Shown here: positions 1 through 8,019 of the stretch, piece by piece | Layout of the letters: every line of letters begins with the position of its first letter | Numbering within the stretch: the stretch's first letter is position 1 | NCBI GenBank assembly: GCA_964504195.1 | Contig: CAZDDI010000017.1 | Location: 3,637 to 67,636 of the forward strand | Source of the DNA: CAZDDI01 sp964504195 | GTDB taxonomy: Bacteria; Chloroflexota; Anaerolineae; B4-G1; SLSP01 | Direction of reading: 5' to 3' | DNA: 64,000 bases | The notes under the pieces: generated by a model | The model's database searches: none | The model's input: the letters and a program-made list of their open reading frames with translations, nothing else | What the model was told of the DNA's origin: nothing | Translations under genes and position numbers: made by a program

Positions 1-691
1 TTGTCGAACATAGATCGAGCGTCAACGTGGCAAAAGCACCCACCTGGTCATTCAGATAAATCCGCCGCCGGTTTTGCTCCAATGTCAGGATCGGGCGCAT
101 ACCATAAGGATCAATATTCAGCGCGCGAAAGACCGCATAAAATTCGTCGTGCTGGCTCTTTTCCACCAGGCTCAACAACGGATGCGCATCATCGAGTGAC
201 CGGCCCGCGCCCCTGGCGGGCACCTCGAATTTGATCTCGGCGCGGGCAACCCCAGTCACATCGCCGTGATCTAGTTTTATTTGGAGAAGTTGCCGTCCAT
301 CTTTGTTAGTGGCCGGGCCAGAATGTATGACGCGCCGCCGGTGACGGACGCCGCCTTCATCGGCCAACATTCGCAAGTCAGGGGTATCGAAGTATGTATC
401 GGTGAAATCTTCATCGCCGAACTCCGCCTGAAAAACGTAGCCTTCTTGGTTCAGCCACGAACAATCCGCGTAGCGCACCTGTAACCACGCCCAGGCTTCA
501 TCAAGATGTTCGAGCGGCACCCGCAGCTTGGTTTCGTACTCTATCCGTGCGCCATCGTCAGCAGTGACGCGGTGAACAACACCCTGCTCGGTCACAGATG
601 CAGAGAGCAGGGGCAGCCGGTAGAAGACAAACCAGCCCAGAACCAGCAAGGTACCTAAGAGCACTATAAATAACCAGCGCAACTTGTTCAT
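1..691 (-). CDS. Membrane-anchored CYTH/VTC-like protein, partial
   Basis: The minus-strand frame stays open from an ATG at 691 to the window edge (about 230 codons), so the C-terminus is missing. An N-terminal membrane anchor (roughly residues 5-25, KLRWLFIVLLGTLLVLGWF) is followed by a domain with EYETKLRVP near residue 46, then a TYFDTPDLRML block and GGVRHRRR. An acidic-basic beta strand leading to YFDT and then basic strands is what CYTH/VTC triphosphate-tunnel proteins show. The family binds polyphosphate or triphosphate, but the substrate here is unknown. The start is chosen because the anchor begins there; the Shine-Dalgarno is weak (AGAAAAG). It lies downstream of the CBS-domain gene on the same strand, separated by a hairpin. 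Assignment rests on motif shape only. Confidence 0.6.
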   Translation of the reverse strand, partial: MNKLRWLFIVLLGTLLVLGWFVFYRLPLLSASVTEQGVVHRVTADDGARIEYETKLRVPLEHLDEAWAWLQVRYADCSWLNQEGYVFQAEFGDEDFTDTYFDTPDLRMLADEGGVRHRRRVIHSGPATNKDGRQLLQIKLDHGDVTGVARAEIKFEVPARGAGRSLDDAHPLLSLVEKSQHDEFYAVFRALNIDPYGMRPILTLEQNRRRIYLNDQVGAFATLTLDLCST

Positions 692-729
692 AATTTTCTT
701 TTCTGTAACAGCGTAACTTATTTTTGCTC

Positions 730-753
730 AACGCCCCCATCTCTGGGGGCGTT
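730..753. terminator. Hairpin terminator between the CBS-domain gene and the CYTH-like gene
   Basis: A perfect 9-bp stem (AACGCCCCC at 730-738, GGGGGCGTT at 745-753) with a 6-nt loop, followed on the plus strand by TTTTCTC. It sits just after the stop of the minus-strand CBS-domain gene. The T-run is on the plus-strand side, so termination of minus transcription is likely but not certain. Confidence 0.6.
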
Positions 754-833
754 TTCTCTATCAGGCAATATTTAACGCGCTACGCCAACCCCCACAGATC
801 GCCTAAACGGAAGCCAGACGCGCGAGCCAGTAA

Positions 834-2129
834 CTACAAAAGAGTAATGAGCACTTTATCCACGCGCCGCCCATCCATGTCTACAACTTCAAACCGTAAA
901 TTTTGCCATTCGAAATACTGTCCTGCGGTAGGAATACCATGCATCTGACTCATAATCAACCCGCCAAGCGTATGATAAACACGCTCCTCTTCATCAGGCA
1001 ATTGCTTCACGTCAAGAACTTCCTTGAGTGTTTCTATATCCAATAAACCATCCACCAACCAGGAACCATCTTCGCGCTGCACAGCGTGCGGTTCTGTCGG
1101 CTCCCCCAAAAAAGGGATATTCCCCACGATATCATCCAATATATCGTTATGGGTAATCATTCCCACAATACTGCCATATTCATCCGTAACCAAAGCCGTA
1201 TGGGTTTTATGCCTGCGGAACAATTCCAAAGCATCCAGTGCTGACATACTTTCAGGAATAAACAAAGGGGGATGTACGCCCTTTTCCAAATCCAATGATT
1301 GCTGTTTCAGATTGCACGCTAACCAATCCTTGGCTCGAACCACGCCGATGACATTATCCAGGTTATCTTTAGCTACAGGAAAACGAGAGAAACGATGCTC
1401 TGTAACTTTGTGTCGTATTGTTTCAAAAGGCTCCTCGATGTCCAGCCAGACAATTTTTGTGCGCGGAGTCATCCAGGCCCCTACAGGCCGCTCATCCAGG
1501 CGCAAGACATTTTCGATCATATCTTGCTCAGTTTCTTCAACAATTCCGCTTAGCGCGCCTTGTTCAATCAGCATCTTGATTTCTTCCAAAGTAATTTCCG
1601 GTTCAAGAGACGGTTTGATACGCAAGACGCGAATCACAACATCGGTAGAAATTTCCAACAACCGCACTACCGGTGAAACAATCTTGGCTAAAAGCTGCAT
1701 CGGCGCGGCCACGATAGAGGCAACCCGCTCCGGGTTATTCAAAGCCAGACGTTTGGGAACCAGTTCACCAATGATGAGGGAAAGATAGGTGATGATAAGC
1801 ACCACAAACCCAACACTGAGCAATTCACTATAGGGAGCAAACAAGGGTAAAGTATTTAGATACGCTTGCAACTTCTCGGCAATGGTTGCGCCACCAAAGG
1901 TACCGGCCAGGATACCAACCAGCGTTATGCCGACTTGAACAGCAGCCAGAAATTGATTGGGGTTTTGGGCGAGATTTAGAGCGCTACGAGACTTGGCGTC
2001 ACCGGAGTCAGCAGACTGCTGTAAACGATTTTTTCGAGCTGTCACAACAGCCATCTCTGACATGGAAAAAACACCATTAATCAAAATTAGTAATAAAACA
2101 ATGCTTATTTCCAATATTATTTCATTCAA
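834..2129 (-). CDS. CNNM/CBS-domain membrane transporter (CorC/HlyC family)
   Basis: A 431-residue protein with the usual three-part plan. The CNNM membrane domain (about 1-195) begins with hydrophobic helices and NGVFSMSEMAVV. A CBS pair follows (about 205-335, entered through ERPVGAWMTPR), then a C-terminal CorC_HlyC domain (about 350-425). The family is linked to Mg2+/Co2+ efflux or resistance. The start appears to be TTG at 2129, with a GAGGTGG Shine-Dalgarno 8 nt upstream; the next in-frame Met is inside the first helix. A possible minus promoter lies at 2196-2223. The sequence is AT-richer than the glycosyltransferase genes beside it. Which metal it moves cannot be told from sequence. 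Confidence 0.92.
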   Translation of the reverse strand: MNEIILEISIVLLLILINGVFSMSEMAVVTARKNRLQQSADSGDAKSRSALNLAQNPNQFLAAVQVGITLVGILAGTFGGATIAEKLQAYLNTLPLFAPYSELLSVGFVVLIITYLSLIIGELVPKRLALNNPERVASIVAAPMQLLAKIVSPVVRLLEISTDVVIRVLRIKPSLEPEITLEEIKMLIEQGALSGIVEETEQDMIENVLRLDERPVGAWMTPRTKIVWLDIEEPFETIRHKVTEHRFSRFPVAKDNLDNVIGVVRAKDWLACNLKQQSLDLEKGVHPPLFIPESMSALDALELFRRHKTHTALVTDEYGSIVGMITHNDILDDIVGNIPFLGEPTEPHAVQREDGSWLVDGLLDIETLKEVLDVKQLPDEEERVYHTLGGLIMSQMHGIPTAGQYFEWQNLRFEVVDMDGRRVDKVLITLL

Positions 2130-2195
2130 AGTTATACCACCTCAAGTTTTTTCAACTATCAACATATCGCCAAGTGTTCCTCAAAAACCAATTGC

Positions 2196-2223
2196 ATTGT
2201 ACCATAAGCAGGGAATTCTCAAA
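2196..2223 (-). promoter_or_regulatory. Candidate promoter of the CBS-domain gene
   Basis: On the minus strand, TTTGAG (2218-2223) and TACAAT (2196-2201) are 16 bp apart. The -35 match is weak. Confidence 0.35.
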
Positions 2224-2324
2224 ACCACGCCCTTTACCTAGCCAACAGATCTGCCCATGTTGGGCCTGACGGGGATTGCCTCGCCTGAACTGTGTTTTCC
2301 ATTTTTGAAAGAGGCAAGCGTGCC

Positions 2325-2352
2325 TTGTGGAAACCTTAAAAGCCGTTACAAT
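2325..2352 (+). promoter_or_regulatory. Promoter giving a leaderless transcript for the first GT39-like gene
   Basis: TTGTGG (2325-2330), 16-bp spacer, TACAAT (2347-2352). The ATG at 2362 is only 9 nt after the -10 box and no Shine-Dalgarno is present, so the mRNA probably starts at or next to the start codon. Confidence 0.6.
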
Positions 2353-2361
2353 AGCTCCATC

Positions 2362-4581
2362 ATGAGCAAAAACCCTTATCGCAGTCTGCTGATCATCCTG
2401 CTGGCCTATCTCGGCCTGGCACTGGCTTACGGCGTCATCCTGCCGCCCTTCGAGAATCTCGATGAGCCGGAGCACTTCGAGGTGATCCGCTACATCGTCA
2501 ATACCGGGCAACTGCCCGTCCACGGCGCGGCGGACACGGAAGCGTACCACATCCGCCAGGAGGCCTCGCAACCACCGCTCTACTATTTGCTGGCGGCGGG
2601 GCTGGTGCGGTTGACCGGAGCACCGACGGGCGATATCGCCGCCTACACGCAACTTAACCCCCGCGTGGCCTGCGGGACTGAAGCGCCCCACCTCTACGAT
2701 AACCGCGCCGTGCTGCGCCACAATCCGCACGCGGAAGCTTTCCCCTGGCGCGGGCCACTGCTCACGCTTCACCTGCTGCGGTTGCTCTCGACGCTCTTGC
2801 AGCTGTTCACGGTGACGGGGGCCTTCATGCTGGGTCGCCGCCTCTTTCCCGACCGCCCCGCCATCCCGGTACTCGGCGCGGCGATTGTGGCCTTCAACCC
2901 GCAATTCCTGCTGGTCGCCAGCGGCGTCAACAACGATAATCTCGTCACACCCCTGGCAACGCTCGTGCTGTGGTTGACCGCGCGCCTCTGGCACGAGCGC
3001 CGCCTGCCCCTACCCCACGCGCTGCTCTTAGGCGCGCTGTGCGGCGCGGCGGGTCTCAGCAAACTCAGCGGCTGGCTCACGCTGGCCCCCTGCGCCGCGC
3101 TCTTCGTGACCCTCTGGCTGCGCCGCGATGCGCCCCGCTTCCGATTGACCCTCCACGCGCTACTCATCCCGCTGACCGCGCTCACGCTCGGCAGCGCGTG
3201 GTTCTGGCGGAACTGGCAGCTCTACGGCGACATCACCGCGCTCACGCCCATGCTCGCCGTTGTCGGCGTGCGCGGCTGGAGCACGCCGCTCCAGGGATTC
3301 CAGGAGGCCGGGCTGATGTTCCGCTCGTTCTGGGGCCAGCTCCCCTGCACCTTCTACCCGGCATATTTCTACATTTTCTATACGCTCATAGCAGCAGGCA
3401 GCGGATTCGGGTTGCTGTGGGGTTTCGGTTTCAAACGTAACGCGATTTGGAAATCGCGGCTACCGCTGCTGGCTTTGCTCGGCTGGTTTCTGCTCATCAC
3501 TGCCAGCTGGCTGCGCTGGAACATGATGACGCCCGCCCCCGGCGGTCGCCTGCTCTTCCCCGCACTGCCCGCCGTCGCGCTGGTGATGGCGGCAGGATTG
3601 ACGCAACTCGGCCCGCCCCGCCGCAGCGCGCAAATAGGCGTCGCCGCGCTGCTACTCATGGCCCTGTGGACCGGGGCCGTCATCCTGCCGGGATTTTTCG
3701 CACCGCCGCGCCGCACCGCCGCCGCCCACCCCACATACCTGCTTGAGGCAACCTTCGCAGACACCATCCACCTGCACGGCTACGACATCGCCCTGGATAA
3801 AGCCGGGCAACAGCTCGACCTCACGCTCTACTGGGAGGCTGCGACAGGGCTAGATGAGGACTACATCCTCGCGCTACAACTGGTCTCGCCAATTCCGGGG
3901 GATACGACGCAGCGCTGGACTTACGACAGCTGGCCCGGACGGGGCAACTATCCCACCGGCGCGTGGCTGCCGGGGCGGGTGATTGTGGATCGCTACCGGT
4001 TCGATTTACCGGCGGCGGAGTTCTACACGCAGGCATGGGATTTGCATCTGGCGCTCTACCGCGAGGCGAGCGGGGAACGGCTGCCCATCAGCCGCGAGGG
4101 AACGCCCGCCGGGGAGCATCTCATCGTGACCCGGCTGCGCGTGCCGGGCGAGCGGCCCACCTGCCCGTCCGCCGCCGCGCTCCCTGGGGAGCTCCGCCTG
4201 GGCGATGCGGTGCGCCTGACCCACGCCGCTATCGCGTCGCGCGCCGACGGCGCAACCGTCACGCTCTGCTGGGAGGCAGACCGCGCCCTGCACGCCGATT
4301 ACACGATCTTTGTCCACCTGCTAGACAGCGACAGCGTGCTCAAAGCCACCGGCGACGGCCCGCCCGCTAACGGCGCCTTCCCCACCGCCTTCTGGCTGCC
4401 CGGCGACCGCATCCTGGATGTCCACACCCTCTCCATACCGCTCGCGCCGGGCGATAGCGTGGCGGTTGGGCTGTACCATCCCATAGATGGCACACGCCTG
4501 CCCGCGCTGCGCGACGGCGTTTCCGCGCCCCACGACGCGCTCATCATATTTATCCACGACAACAACTTTGTGCCAAATTAA
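2362..4581 (+). CDS. GT39-like membrane glycosyltransferase with tandem C-terminal beta modules
   Basis: A 739-residue polytopic protein. An N-terminal helix leads to LDEPEHFEV (Asp34-Glu35), the acidic loop motif of PMT/ArnT-type (GT39/GT-C) transferases that use lipid-linked sugars. About ten to twelve hydrophobic segments run to residue 460. Two copies of a soluble module then follow (about 470-600 and 612-735). Each has an L-x-W/C-W-E-A strand, D-Y plus a hydrophobic strand, and a G-x-F/Y-P-T-x-x-W-x-P-G-x-x-I-x-D block. The start at 2362 is preferred over an upstream in-frame one because the -10 box lies just before it. It is close kin to the gene at 5507. Likely role is transfer of a sugar to an extracytoplasmic acceptor; donor and acceptor are unknown. 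Confidence 0.8.
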   Translation: MSKNPYRSLLIILLAYLGLALAYGVILPPFENLDEPEHFEVIRYIVNTGQLPVHGAADTEAYHIRQEASQPPLYYLLAAGLVRLTGAPTGDIAAYTQLNPRVACGTEAPHLYDNRAVLRHNPHAEAFPWRGPLLTLHLLRLLSTLLQLFTVTGAFMLGRRLFPDRPAIPVLGAAIVAFNPQFLLVASGVNNDNLVTPLATLVLWLTARLWHERRLPLPHALLLGALCGAAGLSKLSGWLTLAPCAALFVTLWLRRDAPRFRLTLHALLIPLTALTLGSAWFWRNWQLYGDITALTPMLAVVGVRGWSTPLQGFQEAGLMFRSFWGQLPCTFYPAYFYIFYTLIAAGSGFGLLWGFGFKRNAIWKSRLPLLALLGWFLLITASWLRWNMMTPAPGGRLLFPALPAVALVMAAGLTQLGPPRRSAQIGVAALLLMALWTGAVILPGFFAPPRRTAAAHPTYLLEATFADTIHLHGYDIALDKAGQQLDLTLYWEAATGLDEDYILALQLVSPIPGDTTQRWTYDSWPGRGNYPTGAWLPGRVIVDRYRFDLPAAEFYTQAWDLHLALYREASGERLPISREGTPAGEHLIVTRLRVPGERPTCPSAAALPGELRLGDAVRLTHAAIASRADGATVTLCWEADRALHADYTIFVHLLDSDSVLKATGDGPPANGAFPTAFWLPGDRILDVHTLSIPLAPGDSVAVGLYHPIDGTRLPALRDGVSAPHDALIIFIHDNNFVPN

Positions 4582-4622
4582 GGAGTTTCCGCGAGCTTAC
4601 GGCTCCCAAAAAATAATGAGAA

Positions 4623-4645
4623 TGCGGGGAACGACGTTCCCCGCA
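4623..4645 (+). terminator. Hairpin downstream of the first GT39-like gene
   Basis: A perfect 10-bp stem, TGCGGGGAAC / GTTCCCCGCA, with loop GAC. There is no T-run after it, so it may act as a 3'-end stabiliser or belong to the adjacent repeat. Confidence 0.5.
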
Positions 4646-4692
4646 GAGCCAGAGTGCTCAGAGCGGATCGCCAGATCCGCGATTGGGTAAGT
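4644..4692 (+). repeat. Leader repeat type 2, copy 1
   Basis: This block begins CAGAGCCAGAGTGCTCAGAG and contains the hairpin GCGGATC-GCCA-GATCCGC (4663-4680). It recurs nearly identically at 48675-48724. Both copies are followed by GATTGG/GATCGG, a TTTGAGAT stretch and a CGCCATT heptamer. Confidence 0.75.
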
Positions 4693-4730
4693 ATTTGAGA
4701 TGCGCCATTCGCTATTTTCAAGGGAATTCA

Positions 4731-4876
4731 TCATTAACCGGTAGTTCATCAGCGGTTGAATGAAAATGTAACGCGAACTGTCAGCGCATAGATACCCCAT
4801 TCGCAGCTCCGCGAAGCAGACGCTTCGCGCTACGCTAGTTTTGATTCGCCATTCGCTATTCGCTATTTTCCGAGGA
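4731..4876 (+). repeat. Leader repeat type 1, copy A (5' leader of the exported protein gene)
   Basis: The order is TCATTAACCG, then GCGAACTGTCAG, then hairpin CGCGAAGC-AGAC-GCTTCGCG (4810-4829), then TACGCTAGTTTTGATTCGCC, then ATTCGCT heptamers, then GAGGAGGT 6 nt before the ATG. The same order is found at 38767-38968 and, reversed, at 15586-15703. Confidence 0.85.
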
Positions 4877-4882
4877 GGTATC

Positions 4883-5497
4883 ATGGCTCATCTACTATTA
4901 CATCGAATGCGTAATTTCACGCTGATTGTATTGTGTGTGCTATCACTATCATGCACCCTCCTAACCACTGCACCAACCCCAATACCCCCGAATACACCGG
5001 TCACACCCATTATACCTACACCAACGCCTTTAAGCACACCTGTTCCAACGATTACGCCCACAGTGATTGCGAGTAATTTCACGAAATACAACGACTATTA
5101 CTTTTCACTGGTTTACGATAACACATTTTGGGAAGATAAGCCCTGGACATTACCATCTCCGGAAATCACTTTACCAGCTTTACAACATCGCTCTTTGGCG
5201 AACTGCCGGATTGGATTCAGACGCGGCGGATGGAGCGGCGGATTTTATGAAATGGAAAAGATAGAAACCCAGGTGCAATTAGGGGACTTGAATTTTCATA
5301 TTATGACATTGCTTGACGTGAGCAACGACTACATCATAGGAACCTATTACACTGCTTATGAACCCGAAACAGGAGAACTGTATTTGCCTCTTGGGGTGGA
5401 TTTCTGGCTAGGTAGCGGGAATGTAGAAACAACGTGCATTCAGGATATCGAGCGCGTGCTAACCACATTACGCGCTGCTTCAAACGTAATTCCTTAA
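4883..5497 (+). CDS. Small exported or membrane-anchored protein with Thr/Pro-rich linker, unknown function
   Basis: A 204-residue protein not recognised as a known family. An N-terminal hydrophobic segment (about 8-23) ends in LSLSC, which is close to but not a clean lipobox. A low-complexity Thr/Pro spacer (about 27-60) follows, then a compact domain containing YNDYYFSLVY and CRIGFRRGGWSGG. This plan suggests an anchored extracytoplasmic domain. The start at 4883 is fixed by GAGGAGGT; an upstream in-frame ATG lies inside the repeat leader. The gene lies between two GT39-like genes, with only 9 nt before the next start, so it may be cotranscribed with the second. It is AT-richer than both. 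Confidence 0.7.
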   Translation: MAHLLLHRMRNFTLIVLCVLSLSCTLLTTAPTPIPPNTPVTPIIPTPTPLSTPVPTITPTVIASNFTKYNDYYFSLVYDNTFWEDKPWTLPSPEITLPALQHRSLANCRIGFRRGGWSGGFYEMEKIETQVQLGDLNFHIMTLLDVSNDYIIGTYYTAYEPETGELYLPLGVDFWLGSGNVETTCIQDIERVLTTLRAASNVIP

Positions 5498-5506
5498 ACA
5501 TTGATT

Positions 5507-7723
5507 ATGAACCGAGAACAACAGCCCGCATCCCCAGCTCGCGGCTCACGCTTGAGTTCAGCATCGCCACTGCTAGTGCTGCTCATCGCCTTCACCTTTC
5601 TCACGCTCCTCTACTCCCTCGCCACGCCGCTCTTCGAGGCACCCGACGAGGTCTGGCACTACGCCTACGTCCGCTGGCTCGCTGCGGGCAAGGGCCTGCC
5701 CGCGCTGGATAGCGACGAGAGCGGCGCACAACAACAAGTCGCCCAGCCGCCGCTCTACTATGCCGCCGCCGCGTTGCTCAGCAACCCCTTTGATGATAGC
5801 GATCTGGCCGAGCTCTTCTGGCACAACCCCGGCTTCGGCTACCAGTCCCCAGGCAACTGGCCCGACAACAAAAATATGCTCGTCCACACCGCGCGCGAGG
5901 ATTTCCCCTGGCGCGGCGCAGTCCTGGCTGTGCGCGTGGCCCGCCTCACCTCGCTGCTCTTTGGGCTGTTGATGATGGTAGCCACCTGGGGGCTGGCGCG
6001 TGAGACATTCGATGCGCCCCACGCGGCGCACTGGGCTGCGGCGCTGGTCGCCTGTGTGCCGCAGTTCGTCTTCCTCAGCGGCGTAGTGAGTAACGATGCC
6101 GCCGCCGCTGCGCTGGCAACCTCCGCGCTGTGGAGCACGGCCCACGCGCTGCGGCACGGCGTCACCCCCAAACGCGCCGCGCTGACCGGCGCGCTGGTGG
6201 GGCTGGCCGCGCTGACCAAAGTGAGCGCCATCGCCCTGCTCCCGCTCATCACCGCCGCCCTGCTTTGGGACGGCTACGCGCGGATGCGCCGCCCGCTGGC
6301 ACACCTGCGCCCCACGCTGATCTTCCTGCTGCTGGCACTACTCGTCGGCGGCTGGTGGTACGCTCGCAATGGCCTGCTCTACCAGGATCCGCTCGCGCTA
6401 CGGCAGCACACCGATACGCTCTGGGGCCGCCCGGAGCCGGCCTCGCTCACCACGCTCATCAGCGAGCTGCCCCTGCTCTACCGCTCATTCTGGGCGGCGT
6501 TCGGCTGGGGGCATGTGCAATTCGCACCCTGGGTGTATGCGATTCTGGGACTCTTACCGCTCACAGCCCTGGCGGGTTGGGGGTGGCGTCTGGCAACCCG
6601 CCGCTGGCCGCAGCACTGGCCCAGCCTGCTACTGGCCCTGCTGTGGTGCGGCGGCATCGGCGCGGCGCTAGTGCAGTGGATGCGCATGGTCGAGGCACCG
6701 CACGGGCGGCTGCTCTTCCCGGCGTTGGGCGCGGGCGCGCTATTGCTCGTGGCCGGATGGATGGGGCTGCCGCGCGCGGGGCAGTGGCTGGCGCGCGGGC
6801 TACTCGGCGGGCTGGCCGTGCTGGCCTGGCTCGCGCCGGTCAGCGTCATCCGCCCGGCCTTTGCACCACCGCGCCTCCGCGCACCGGACACACTCGCCCC
6901 GGCGCTGGTGTTCGATGGCCGCATCCAGCTGCGCGGGGTAACGCTGGAGCAGGCCTCTGCCGCGCCGGGCGAATGGATCATCATCTGCGCCTGCTGGGAG
7001 GCGCTCGCGCCGGTGGAACGCGATTACACCGTCTTCGTACAGGTGGTGGATGCGGAGGCGAACCGCGTAGGCGAACGGCTCACCTATCCAGGGCTGGGAC
7101 GCTTCCCCAGTTCGCTCTGGCCGGTGGGCCAGGCTTTCTGCGACCGCTACCGCTTGCAAATCGAACCGTGGACGCCCACCCCGGCGGTATACGATGTGCT
7201 CATCGGCCTGTACGACGCGGCTACCGGAGAACGCCTCCCCCCCACCACCCCGCAGGGCGTAGGCGTGGGACTGCCAGTAGTTGCACCGCTCCGCATCGTA
7301 TCCGATCAACCCGAACCCCTACCACCAACGCACCCGCTGGACTACCGCCTGGGCGAGAGCATCCGCCTGACCGGCTACGCAGTGACGCCTCTGCGCACCG
7401 GCGAGCCGCTAACCGTGACGCTGGTCTGGGAAGCGCACGCGCCGGTAGCGGAAGATTACAGCGTCTTCATCCACCTCAGTAATGAAAAAGGCGAACAGAT
7501 AGCCCAAAGCGACCTCCGCCCTCGCCAGGGCCGCTATCCCACCTGGGCATGGCAGCCTGGCGAGCGCATTGTGGATGTGCATATATTGCGCACGCCGGAG
7601 TCAGGGACGGAGTTTACGCTATATGTGGGGCTATACCTGCCGGGAACGTGGGAACGCCCGCCCGTCACCGGGCCAGGAGGCCCGCTCCCCGATGGGCGCA
7701 TCCCGTTGCCGTTCCAACCATGA
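5507..7723 (+). CDS. GT39-like membrane glycosyltransferase, paralogue of the gene at 2362
   Basis: A 738-residue protein with the same plan as its upstream paralogue. An N-terminal helix is followed by FEAPDEVWHY (Asp47-Glu48), the GT39 acidic loop, then about ten hydrophobic segments to residue 465. Two soluble beta modules follow (about 474-605 and 614-735), each with W-E-A, DY-(S/T)-V-F-(I/V), GRYPTWAWQPGE-like and I-V-D blocks. ATG 5507 is taken over an in-frame TTG at 5501. There is no clear Shine-Dalgarno, so translation may be coupled to the preceding gene. The pair looks like a duplication kept for related acceptors or sugars. Substrate is unknown. Confidence 0.8.
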   Translation: MNREQQPASPARGSRLSSASPLLVLLIAFTFLTLLYSLATPLFEAPDEVWHYAYVRWLAAGKGLPALDSDESGAQQQVAQPPLYYAAAALLSNPFDDSDLAELFWHNPGFGYQSPGNWPDNKNMLVHTAREDFPWRGAVLAVRVARLTSLLFGLLMMVATWGLARETFDAPHAAHWAAALVACVPQFVFLSGVVSNDAAAAALATSALWSTAHALRHGVTPKRAALTGALVGLAALTKVSAIALLPLITAALLWDGYARMRRPLAHLRPTLIFLLLALLVGGWWYARNGLLYQDPLALRQHTDTLWGRPEPASLTTLISELPLLYRSFWAAFGWGHVQFAPWVYAILGLLPLTALAGWGWRLATRRWPQHWPSLLLALLWCGGIGAALVQWMRMVEAPHGRLLFPALGAGALLLVAGWMGLPRAGQWLARGLLGGLAVLAWLAPVSVIRPAFAPPRLRAPDTLAPALVFDGRIQLRGVTLEQASAAPGEWIIICACWEALAPVERDYTVFVQVVDAEANRVGERLTYPGLGRFPSSLWPVGQAFCDRYRLQIEPWTPTPAVYDVLIGLYDAATGERLPPTTPQGVGVGLPVVAPLRIVSDQPEPLPPTHPLDYRLGESIRLTGYAVTPLRTGEPLTVTLVWEAHAPVAEDYSVFIHLSNEKGEQIAQSDLRPRQGRYPTWAWQPGERIVDVHILRTPESGTEFTLYVGLYLPGTWERPPVTGPGGPLPDGRIPLPFQP

Positions 7724-7738
7724 GCAGTCACGATTTTC

Positions 7739-7766
7739 TTGACAATGGCAAAAATTGGCATAGACT
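7739..7766 (+). promoter_or_regulatory. Promoter with consensus -35 upstream of a repeat-filled leader
   Basis: TTGACA (7739-7744), 16-bp spacer, TAGACT (7761-7766). Transcription from here would place a leader of about 245 nt, carrying two repeat elements, ahead of the zinc-ribbon gene at 8020. Confidence 0.5.
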
Positions 7767-7777
7767 ATAGAAGTCTG

Positions 7778-7820
7778 GTAACGACTCAGCCCTTGTCATT
7801 GTGGGCCGGAGTCGTTGCGC
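7778..7820 (+). mobile_element. Degenerate MITE-like element, GTAACTACTCAG family
   Basis: GTAACGACTCAGCCCTTGTCATTG matches the left end of the elements at 63780 and, reversed, 60370, with the longest identical run about 12 bases. An internal AACGACTC / GAGTCGTT inverted pair (7780-7787, 7809-7816) makes it a shortened, folded version. Confidence 0.5.
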
Positions 7821-7868
7821 TGACCACTCCTCTGTGTCCGGTAATTCCAAAATCAAGTCATTAAGTTA

Positions 7869-7963
7869 AGACCTGGCAGGTTTCGCTCAAATTGTGTTTG
7901 ACCATATTTCCCAGGTGAATAAGGGGGAGTGGTAGTGCTAAGCTCCTCAAACCTGCCAGGTCT
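7869..7963. mobile_element. 95-bp element with perfect 15-bp inverted ends
   Basis: AGACCTGGCAGGTTT (7869-7883) and its exact reverse complement (7949-7963) enclose about 65 bp of non-coding sequence. Flanking TCATTAA (7858-7864) and TTAATGA (7975-7981) add a second inverted pair. The same core occurs as a compact hairpin at 51976-52018. There is no ORF inside, so it is MITE-like or a REP-type palindrome pair. Confidence 0.65.
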
Positions 7964-8019
7964 ATGTACTAAATTTAATGACATTGATCCCAAAATCAAT
8001 TGAATCAGGAGTATTTTGT

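Noticed and set aside
939..944. ATGCAT sites (for example 939 and 8471) as evidence for the predicted methyltransferase target
   Set aside because: I did not count sites or compare with expectation, so their presence says nothing about specificity.
2152..2994. Minus-strand frame upstream of and opposite the first GT39-like gene
   Set aside because: Gln/Arg/His-rich shadow translation; no family resemblance and it crosses the divergent promoter region.
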